The translations under genes were made by a program, and so were the position numbers. Below, in pieces: positions 46,297 through 55,500 of a DNA stretch of 64,000 bases. This DNA is from Pseudanabaena sp. ABRG5-3 (GTDB lineage: Bacteria; Cyanobacteriota; Cyanobacteriia; Pseudanabaenales; Pseudanabaenaceae): assembly GCF_003967015.1 (NCBI RefSeq), contig NZ_AP017561.1:124001-188000 (forward strand). Reading direction: 5' to 3'. Each line of letters begins with the position of its first letter. The stretch's first letter is position 1. The notes under the pieces are model-generated. The model was not told the origin of the DNA and made no database searches. It saw only the letters and a program-made list of their open reading frames with translations.

Positions 46297-49200
46297 AATA
46301 CCTCGACCCCATTAAGGCAATTACTAACCCTCGTGAAGACTTTATTCGCTACTTACTTACGGCTTATCCACTACGCGATCGCAACCTCCGCGAAAAGCTA
46401 AAAGAAAAACTCCAAGAACCAGGAATTGTCTGGCAACAGCCTTATCTTGAGGGTTCACAACCTTATCAATCTGCTGGTAGTGTTAGAAATTTAGTTGAAC
46501 AATCGATTTTGCATCCTCGGATGACAGAACTATCTGTACCAAGCGATCGCCGTCTTTATGAGCATCAGCAAAGGGCAATTGAAGCAGTCAATAATGGCGA
46601 AAATATCATCGTAGCGACAGGAACTGGTTCTGGCAAAACAGAATGCTTTCTAATTCCCATGTTGGATATATTGCTGAAAGAGGGAAATGATTTACGCGAT
46701 CGCGGAGTTAGGGCGTTAATCCTTTACCCAATGAATGCTCTGGTAAACGATCAGGTGAAACGCTTACGTCAGTTACTTTGCCGTCAAAATCCACAGCAGC
46801 CATTGATTAAGTTTGGTTTCTATACTAGCCGTACTGAAACTGAGCATGAAGACGCAGAAGAATCATTGCGGAAGGAACTAGAGACTTATGAGAGTTCAGA
46901 ATTACAAGATTTGTTTACAAGCCTTGACAAGATAAATCTGAGTACCCGCGATCGCTTGATTGAAGAAGCAGTCAAGAAGATCCAGACAATTCAAGCCATT
47001 TCCCGCGAAGATATTTGGGAAAGTCCGCCACATATTCTCGTTACCAACTACTCAATGCTTGAGCATATGTTGATTCGTCCTACTGAGCGAAAACAGGTGT
47101 TTGAAGCTTCGAGTGCAAAATTTAAAATGTTAGTTCTGGATGAAGCTCATACTTACAATGGCTCTACAGGGTCAGAAGTATCTATGCTCCTCAAACGTTT
47201 GAAAGCATCTATGTCAATATCTGATGGCACTATTCGTTGCATTGCCACCAGTGCCAGTTTAGGAGAGGCGGCGATCGATGGGCAGGTCATGACTTTTGCT
47301 GGGGAGCTTTTTGGCGAAACATTTAGTCAAGTCATTCGTGGTAATCGCGTTACGGCTTTAGAGCGTTTAGGTACTCCCTACGATTTGGCTCCCGATCACA
47401 GTGATGCTGACGTTTTGGAATATCTGAGTACGATGGAGTTACCTGAAACTGAGGCGATCTCTGACTGGCGTGATCGACTACTCTTAGTTGTACCAACAAA
47501 CCACCTTGAGATCGCTGAATCTCAAGCACAGAATGATTTTCATCGCTTACTTTGGTTTGCGCTTAAGGGACATCCACTTATCCATCGCTTGATCAATATT
47601 CTCAGAAATGCACCTCAACCTTGGGATGACATTGCCAAATCAGCACATCTATGGAATATAGATCTACCCACTTCATTAGATGGAAGCCTTGACGTAAATA
47701 TTGTAGAAAAAGCTAAAAAAGCTCTAGCTCGTCTTTTGCAACTGGGTACATTAGCGCGTGAAAATACTGATGATTTGCCATTACTTCCAGTAAGATTACA
47801 TTTGCTGTTCCGTAGTCTAGAAGGAATTTATAGCTGTATTAATCCAACTTGTCGCAAACTCTATTTAAACGAAAAGCAAATTTGCGATGACTGCCAATCA
47901 CCTGTTTTGGAGTTGGGTAGCTGCTCTCAGTGCGGTCAAGATTACGCTTTTACACAACTAAATAGAAATACTAGACAGTTAGAACCCTTACCTCGCTCTA
48001 ATCAAGCGGTAAAAGAAAATACTAAAATCTACACCTTAACTCTCAATCCTCTGTTCAGTAACACTGAGGATGAAGACAATAATGAAGAAGATGAAGATCA
48101 AAATTCTGATCTGATGAGTTCGTTAAGCTTTTCGCTAAATCAAACTCATGGATGGATTGGTAATCCCTCAAGCAATCCTCTTGGAGCAATCTCCACACCT
48201 CCTAATTCATCTTCAGAGAGAACTTTTCAACTTCAATGGCATAGAGCTAGAGGACAAAACAATCAAGAAGGATGCTATTTACCTAAATGTGCTGCCTGTG
48301 GTGCTAGACCAAACCGATCGCTTGCCATTAACCGCTTTGTTGCCTATACAGATGCGCCTCTAGAGGCAATGGTAGATAGCTTGTTTGATTTACTGCCCGA
48401 ACCTATGCGATCGGATGAAAGTTTATCAAAACGAAAACTCTTGACATTCTCAGATGGTCGTCAAGATGCAGCTTTCTTTGCTTCTGACTATCAACGCACT
48501 CATACAGAGATGCTCTATCGTCAGATGGTTTGGCAAGCATTTCAATCAGCTAATGAAAATGATGGTGGTATTGCTAATGTAAATCAAATTACTGATCACT
48601 TGCAGCAAATTTTCTTAGAGCGATCTATTCCTCATCCTGATAGAGACTCTGAAAGAAACTACAGAAGCTATTGTCCTCAAGATCCTATTGATGGAAGACA
48701 GGCACAAAGCAGTTGTGAAGTTTGGGCTAAAAAGAGAGCTAAAGAACTTTTACTTAGAGAATTTGCAATCCCCTTTGCTCGTCGTTCTTCTTTAGAAGCT
48801 TTTGCTATACTCGCTTGTCACATAGAACTATCGGAAACTGATCCTTTACTTGATGGGATTGCAGAACTGTTTGGCGTAACAAATTCTGAAGCATATATTT
48901 TCTTGATTGGACTTACAGATATTATTCGCCGTACTGGAATTGTCAGTATTTCTGGAGCATCAAATTATTTCCCAGAAACAGGTGGAGTTGAAGGCGCTCG
49001 TCCTGAGATGGTGGATGCACAAGGCAGATCAAAGAACTATCTATTTTTAGAACAAAGTCCGCAAGAAGCTAGAAGATTTCCCGATTCTCCTTCTTTTTTG
49101 CCAAGATGGACTAATTCAGGTCAAGTTAGCCAACGTCTAAATCGTCTGGGTTGGTTTTATGCTCAAATGTTTGGGGATAATTTCCCGACCCGCGAAAGTT

Positions 49201-52200
49201 TTATATCACTATTTCATCAGCTTGAAAGATCTGGGCTTCTCGTAAAGGCGCAGTATGGTCATCAACTAAATTGGGATTTGCTCAATGTGATGGAAACAGC
49301 AGATAACTGGCATCAGTGCGATCGCTGTCAGCAAGTTGTTCATGTCCCAAATTTGAATGAGCTTAGAGCTACAACTCCTAACCCTAGTTTAAATGTCTAT
49401 TCTTGTCGTGCTTTCAAATGTAAAGGAACACTACACCCATACGAACCAGAACAACTACAACAAGCAGAATCTGAACACTATCAACAGTATTTGATTAAAA
49501 ATCGAGAGCCATTGGCATTGCGATCGCAAGAACATACTGCCCAACTTGGTACAGAAGAACTAGCAAAGCGGGAAAATGGCTTTCGGCGCGGACAGATTAA
49601 CCTGCTCAGTTGTTCGACAACCCTAGAAATGGGTGTAGATATCGGTGAATTGCAAGCAGTAGTTCTCCGTAATTTTCCCCCTCATGTGAGCAACTATCAA
49701 CAACGAGCAGGACGAGCAGGACGACGTACCGATGGTGTAGCGATTACGCTGATGTATGGACAACGCCGCCCTCACGATCACTTTTATTTTGAGCAACCCG
49801 ATAAACTGATCGCGGGTTCTAATCAAATTCCAAGAGTAGATGCTGGCAACTGGCAAATCCAACAGCGACATATTCGTGCTGAGTTATTGGCTGAATTTCT
49901 GAGTGGCTATCCTCAAGGTAATAATCAAGGGGCTGAAAAAGTTAAGATTCAAGACTTTTTAGAATTGCCTGATCCTCTTACCTTTTCTGTATTCACTACA
50001 CCAGCAACAGCAATGGTTTGCACTTTACAACAATGGCTAAACAATAATAGGGCTAACGAGTTAGCGCAAGGTTGGATTGATCGATTAAATGCCTCTGGAA
50101 CTGCTAGAAGTCTGTTAGATGATTTCTGTCAAAAAATTGATGAGTTTCAGCAAGAGCAATGTCAAGACTGGAACGATCTAGCGTTACCTCTATCAGAAAT
50201 CAATTCGGATATTGTTACTGCTTTAAGCAATCCTCAAAATGGAGGTAACGTAAATAGTTTAATTAATAGAAGAACAAGAATCCAGTCTGAACTACAAAAA
50301 GTTGCATCCCGCAAACTTCATGATGAGCTAGTGCAAGCAAGTATCCTGCCTATCTATGGATTCCCCATTGATGTTGTTCGCTTGCTCACAGGCGAAAGCA
50401 ACGAGCGTAACTCCTCACAAGGTAAACATCGACTAGAACGCGATCGCCGTCTAGCATTGGGCGAATACGCCCCTGGTCAAGATGTGGTGGTTGATGATCG
50501 TGTTTATCGAAGCGTAGGTATTAATCGCCCAAGAGATCCTGAGAGAAATTACTACTGGGTCTGTAAAAATTGCAATTATTTTGAGGCATTTAGCACTCGA
50601 AACAATCAAGTCGAAGAATGTCGTAAATGTAAGCACAAACCAACATTAGCAGTTGATAAAGCAATTAACGAGTATTGGGTTCCCAAAGCATTTGTAACAG
50701 ATTGGGCAGCAACGGCAAAGGTCACGCCTTATCTCAAACCAATTCGCCAACTCACATCACAAGTTTTTCTAGCACATTCAGGAGATCCCAAACAAGATCT
50801 ATCAGTAGAAAATATTTGCCAACTTACGGTAAGTCAAAACGGAACTTTTTTCTTGGCAAATAAAGGACAGAGAAGCTTCACTAATCAAGGCTTCTACATC
50901 TGTGAGAGTTGTGGATTAGACATGAGTGAGAAAGTTCGTAAATGGCAAGAAGCTTCAAGAACTCCTAGGTCAGGGAGAAGATCTAATACCACACCGCCCG
51001 CTAGACCTACGCATAATCATCCTCTTAATGGAAAAAATTGCACAGGATCTTGGTCACAGAACCCCATTCATTTAGGACATGAATTTAAAACTGACTTTCT
51101 CAAAATCCAATTTGATCGCGCCACCAACCCATCACGATTATTCGTTACTGATGCTGTCACTCATACGGTTGAAGATAGAGTAATCGCCTCAGATGCAGAG
51201 ACTTCAAATAATCGTGTTGATTTTTGGCGATCGCTCACCTATGCCTTACTTGCCGCCGCCGCTCAAGTGATTGATGTGCGCCGAGAAGAACTTGATGGCT
51301 TATTCAGACCATTAGAAAATGGACAAGCAGAAATAGTCATTTACGATAATGTTCCAGGTGGAGCAGGCTATAGCCAACGCATTGCCGATGATTTTCAGGA
51401 AATCCTGATTGAAGCTTATCGGTTAACTGATTCTTGTAGCTGCGAAAGTAGTTGCTACGACTGCCTGAGAACCTATTCTAATCAAATATTTCACCACGAA
51501 CTAGATCGAAAAGAGGTTGTCAGGTTTCTACGTCCAATTATCGAAATTGTGGAACCTGACGAAGTATTACAGAATTTTGCCCCTAGTTCTAGTCGGGTGC
51601 GGTTAGAGATAGTCGCTAATGACTTAGCCTCTCATTGTCGCATGGCTACAACTGGCAGCATGATTTACTTGCCAACCCTAAGCGATCGCTTTCGTCTAGA
51701 TCGTGGTGAGCCAATGTCTTGGCTAAAGAAAATTACCGAAATGGTCAAAAAATGTGAGCCTTTAACTATTATTTTGCATGAACTACCTCAGCCTAATTGC
51801 GACCAAAATCTAGTTTTACGCAAGCGCCTATCACAATGGATCGATCAAGGATCGGTCAATCTCTATCAAACCGATGTAGATAAGTTGCCAATTTTCTATT
51901 TCCAAACCTCACCCCAAAATCGTATCGCCCTTGGATTACATCGAGAACCTGACAACCAAATGGTATGGCTCCAAACTCGCAGCGCAGAAGGTGTTCAAAC
52001 TATTCAAGCAAGGTTAAATGATTTGGTGTCGAATGCTAGAGAAGTAGAAGCGATTGAATTAGAAGATCCAAATACTCAGGTGATAGAACCCGATCCATCT
52101 TGGGGCAGTCTCAGCTTGGCAGAGTTACGCCAAAGACTAGGACTAGAGACAGTTTTGATGGGTAGCCCAGTTGCAAAGGTTACTTATCGCGATCGCTATC

Positions 52201-52541
52201 TCAATTTTGCAGGAGCAAGACATCTAGTTGACCTATTGCAAGGAGATTGGTTACAAGGCGCTGAGGTTATTGTAAATATCCTTGAAGATCCTGATAAACC
52301 AGACCGTTTAGAGGAAATTAAAGAACGATTCGCCACAATTTCAGGTCATGTTGTCCAACAAGCCTATAGATCGGGTGTAAGTTCTAGCGATCGCTTTATC
52401 CATGCGCGTTCCTTAGAAATTCAAAAACAAGATGGACAACGCTTTAGAATTCTATTTGATAAAGGGATGGACTTTATAAGTAAGTCAGTGGATCAAACTT
52501 ATAAAATTAATGAGGCAACCTATGTTGTTATTACACGCTAA
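46293..52541 (+). CDS. Giant DUF1998 superfamily 2 helicase
   Basis: 2082 residues. Helicase lobe 1: VATGTGSGKTECF (about 107-119), LVTNYSMLEHMLIRP, DEAH box VLDEAHTYNG (about 282), TSASL. An inserted zinc-ribbon region (about 510-560, INPTCRKLYLNEKQICDDCQ, CSQCGQDY) and an acidic stretch. Lobe 2: CSTTLEMGVDIGELQAVVLR and the arginine-finger motif QRAGRAGRRTDG (about 1136). DUF1998 (about 1640-1760): YDNVPGGAGYSQRI and the four-cysteine cluster CSCESSCYDCLRTYSNQ. The last about 110 residues end SSDRFIHARSLEIQKQ..RILFDKGMDFIS, reminiscent of inactive PLD-fold MIT_C domains. Size and layout recall DruE of Druantia, DrmA/B of DISARM, DpdJ and MrfA. Third gene of the operon; its 3' end overlaps the opposing gene by 11 bases. 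Confidence 0.88.
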   Translation: MKYLDPIKAITNPREDFIRYLLTAYPLRDRNLREKLKEKLQEPGIVWQQPYLEGSQPYQSAGSVRNLVEQSILHPRMTELSVPSDRRLYEHQQRAIEAVNNGENIIVATGTGSGKTECFLIPMLDILLKEGNDLRDRGVRALILYPMNALVNDQVKRLRQLLCRQNPQQPLIKFGFYTSRTETEHEDAEESLRKELETYESSELQDLFTSLDKINLSTRDRLIEEAVKKIQTIQAISREDIWESPPHILVTNYSMLEHMLIRPTERKQVFEASSAKFKMLVLDEAHTYNGSTGSEVSMLLKRLKASMSISDGTIRCIATSASLGEAAIDGQVMTFAGELFGETFSQVIRGNRVTALERLGTPYDLAPDHSDADVLEYLSTMELPETEAISDWRDRLLLVVPTNHLEIAESQAQNDFHRLLWFALKGHPLIHRLINILRNAPQPWDDIAKSAHLWNIDLPTSLDGSLDVNIVEKAKKALARLLQLGTLARENTDDLPLLPVRLHLLFRSLEGIYSCINPTCRKLYLNEKQICDDCQSPVLELGSCSQCGQDYAFTQLNRNTRQLEPLPRSNQAVKENTKIYTLTLNPLFSNTEDEDNNEEDEDQNSDLMSSLSFSLNQTHGWIGNPSSNPLGAISTPPNSSSERTFQLQWHRARGQNNQEGCYLPKCAACGARPNRSLAINRFVAYTDAPLEAMVDSLFDLLPEPMRSDESLSKRKLLTFSDGRQDAAFFASDYQRTHTEMLYRQMVWQAFQSANENDGGIANVNQITDHLQQIFLERSIPHPDRDSERNYRSYCPQDPIDGRQAQSSCEVWAKKRAKELLLREFAIPFARRSSLEAFAILACHIELSETDPLLDGIAELFGVTNSEAYIFLIGLTDIIRRTGIVSISGASNYFPETGGVEGARPEMVDAQGRSKNYLFLEQSPQEARRFPDSPSFLPRWTNSGQVSQRLNRLGWFYAQMFGDNFPTRESFISLFHQLERSGLLVKAQYGHQLNWDLLNVMETADNWHQCDRCQQVVHVPNLNELRATTPNPSLNVYSCRAFKCKGTLHPYEPEQLQQAESEHYQQYLIKNREPLALRSQEHTAQLGTEELAKRENGFRRGQINLLSCSTTLEMGVDIGELQAVVLRNFPPHVSNYQQRAGRAGRRTDGVAITLMYGQRRPHDHFYFEQPDKLIAGSNQIPRVDAGNWQIQQRHIRAELLAEFLSGYPQGNNQGAEKVKIQDFLELPDPLTFSVFTTPATAMVCTLQQWLNNNRANELAQGWIDRLNASGTARSLLDDFCQKIDEFQQEQCQDWNDLALPLSEINSDIVTALSNPQNGGNVNSLINRRTRIQSELQKVASRKLHDELVQASILPIYGFPIDVVRLLTGESNERNSSQGKHRLERDRRLALGEYAPGQDVVVDDRVYRSVGINRPRDPERNYYWVCKNCNYFEAFSTRNNQVEECRKCKHKPTLAVDKAINEYWVPKAFVTDWAATAKVTPYLKPIRQLTSQVFLAHSGDPKQDLSVENICQLTVSQNGTFFLANKGQRSFTNQGFYICESCGLDMSEKVRKWQEASRTPRSGRRSNTTPPARPTHNHPLNGKNCTGSWSQNPIHLGHEFKTDFLKIQFDRATNPSRLFVTDAVTHTVEDRVIASDAETSNNRVDFWRSLTYALLAAAAQVIDVRREELDGLFRPLENGQAEIVIYDNVPGGAGYSQRIADDFQEILIEAYRLTDSCSCESSCYDCLRTYSNQIFHHELDRKEVVRFLRPIIEIVEPDEVLQNFAPSSSRVRLEIVANDLASHCRMATTGSMIYLPTLSDRFRLDRGEPMSWLKKITEMVKKCEPLTIILHELPQPNCDQNLVLRKRLSQWIDQGSVNLYQTDVDKLPIFYFQTSPQNRIALGLHREPDNQMVWLQTRSAEGVQTIQARLNDLVSNAREVEAIELEDPNTQVIEPDPSWGSLSLAELRQRLGLETVLMGSPVAKVTYRDRYLNFAGARHLVDLLQGDWLQGAEVIVNILEDPDKPDRLEEIKERFATISGHVVQQAYRSGVSSSDRFIHARSLEIQKQDGQRFRILFDKGMDFISKSVDQTYKINEATYVVITR

Positions 52542-55500
52542 GTGACTGAACTAGAGATTCTCCTCTAGAAAGATCGGACGATCTCAGTTCTATGACTTGC
52601 CACGGAGGATTAGAATTGCGAAGCCGATCGCGGATAAAGCGATCACGTCTAAGATTAATACCTTTATGGAAAGATGCACCATCAATGTAAATAGCTAATC
52701 GTTTTTCAGGTATTGCAAAGTCAGCGACTGAAATAGGGGTATTGCTATCACTAGGCATAATAGGAACTTGTTTCTGAGGATTAAATCCATACTTTTCAAA
52801 TAGTTTCAAGAATTTAAGTTCTAGAGGTGAACCGACACCAGCTTCATAAGCTTCAAGCCAAGGCGTGGGATCGTTAAGATCGCCAATTTGCTGAGTGCTA
52901 GGTTGAGGAGAATTTTGAACAATTTCTTCAAGGGTTGGTACAACAGATAACCAGTTAAGGTGTTCATGGTAGCGCTGGTTTTGATAGGTTTTGAGACATC
53001 TATAGCAAGCAGTTTCACAATTTGGATGATCTAGATGCTCAAGCGCACGTTTGGCAACCAAATCAAATTGTGAGGCAATTCGTTGCAGATAACCGCTTCC
53101 ACCAAGGCTAGGATCGATGAATGTTAAAGAGACCAGTCGATATTGTCTACCTTCATGATCAACTTTCCAAGACCCCTCAAATTCAAACTCAATTTCGGAA
53201 CCATCGAGCATATAGTAATGTTGCATTCCCATCTTTAGCGCATAGCCGAGGGATAGTCCCCATGACATGATTTGAGTGTCTTGCGTATCATGAGGTACGG
53301 GTAGCATCAATCTTAAAGTTTCTGCTTTTTCTGCTGTCACGATCGCTAGCGGAATTGGTGGTTGACTGGCGAGATGACAGTCAAGGCTATGTCCGTAGAC
53401 ATTCTGGCTGCTATTATTTCTAGTCGTCCGCCTACCGCGATTGTTTTTAGAATTGCTTTGAGATTCAATATTGGGATCTTTTAGCATCCTGCCACAGGAA
53501 CTACAGATTGGATAGCCTTTTGCTTTGTTATGTAGGATAGGGATACCTGACTGCATCTCGGTACTAGTCGGGGGTAAACCTTCGTTTAGCCAACGGACTT
53601 CTTCATCTTGGCGCAAAACTAAAGACCATCCAGTTGCGACAGTCCATCGTCCAGTAACTAGACCATCCCACTGTGGTTGAATACTTACTAAGTTGCGTGC
53701 AGCATAGCGCTCTTCTTCATCCAGAATTGGGCTTTCGTCAGGTTGAGCTAGAAAGCCAGCAAATTCAGAAGCAGGAAGAGATTTACCTATTTCATCAGAC
53801 TTGCAGCGCGGACAAGCAGGGTGATCGGCATCAAATTTCAGATTGCAGGTACGACATATTCTGTAGTTCCAGCTAGGGGAATCAGATTTTGGATTCCAAG
53901 GCGAAGCATTATCTAAACCAATAACTTTCCATCGCTTTGTGCGTGCATAAACATTGGCATTAGGACGGAATTGGTTAATGCCTAATCTTCTAGCAACAGT
54001 TACTGGATCATCTTCATGGCGATCGCCTAATAGTCTTAAACTAGATGGCTGGGTAGGAAACTCATATCCTGGTAAGATTCCGAATTCGGCAAAGCGCCTT
54101 AATGGATATCCTGCGGAGCGATCGTCTGATTCAGTCTGATTGTTTTGTTTATTATTTGGTATGCCTAGTATCCTTGCGACCAAATCGGCGGCACGGGTTG
54201 CAGGATACTTACCGATTAATTCTTGGTAATAAGATTCCAGAGCCTTCCGCAATTCGATGACTTGTCTGGCTGTGCGATCGATGATGTCTTGAATCTTAGC
54301 GGGTAACTTTGCTAAGGAATCTCTAAGTTCTATTTCACCAATATGTGCTTCTACCAATACATGAGATTCCCAAGCAGCTAATGCTAGGGATATTGCCCGA
54401 TCGCTTTGAGCGTTAATTCCTGCAATCAGGGCATCAACTGCTTCTTGTTTAATTTCTCCATTTGCGGAAACATAATCTAGCATTTTTCCTGCTAAACCAG
54501 TCTCGGATAAGCCGAAGGCGATCGCATTGAGATGTCTAAAAATTACATCACGATTACCTAGAGCGAGAAAAGGGGCAGGAACTTCCCCAGAAATCATTTC
54601 TGTAGGCTTATCGTAGAAGTATTGATCGTGGGGAGTACTGCGGGCATACCCAACGACTAAGCCAACGCGAGTACGCCGTCCCGCCCGTCCACCTCTTTGG
54701 GCATAGTTATCAGGGCGTGGCGGGACATTGCGTAAAATCACCGCATCTAGCCCACCAACGTCAATCCCCATCTCTAAGGTGGGTGAGCAGGCAAGCAGAT
54801 TAATTTTAGACCCAACCGTAGATGCTTTAAAGTCTTCTTCAATCTGAATACGTTCGTCGTTAGGGATTTGGGCAGTGTGTTCCTTCGCTTCAAGGGGAAT
54901 CACTTCATCTAACATGATGCGCTTTACAGTGCGGTTGTTGTCAATATCGATATCGTGCCAACGGATGGTTTCCCCATGACATTGAGGACAAGGAAAACCA
55001 ATTTTTGCGCCTGAAAGTGGCGTTGCACAAACTCCACATTTCAATCGATGGTCTTGTTGTACTAGCTTTAGCCGCACGATCTCATGATTGACTTGCAAAA
55101 GTTTGGTTTTATCACTAGCACCGTATAAATCTGAAGCAACTAAATACTTCCCAGGTTCAATGAGAAACTCCAGCAAGTCAATCATCATCTCTTCATTCAT
55201 GTGATTCACGTCATTCACGCCACCCATGCGACTGATTAGATGTTTGAGAATGCGCTCTAAGCTAGGACTGCGCCCCCCTGCTTTGGGTTTGCGCCAAGCG
55301 TTATTGTTTCTAATCCCATGCGCGATCGCTGCTTGGTCTAGATTAGCTAGCGGTTGTCCGTCTTTAGAAGCGGCATAACCACTTGGTTGTTTCATTCTGC
55401 GTTCCCAATCAGCCGCACGGATATAGTCTGGACAACTGGGATGGGAAGGGTGATAGCGCAACAGATCGCGAGAAAGACAGCCTCTAGTACGGATTTCATC

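Noticed and set aside
46293-52541. Firm assignment as DruE of a Druantia system
   Set aside because: Size and DUF1998 layout agree, but no DruA (DUF4338) or other Druantia partner is recognisable by eye; several other systems use similar helicases.
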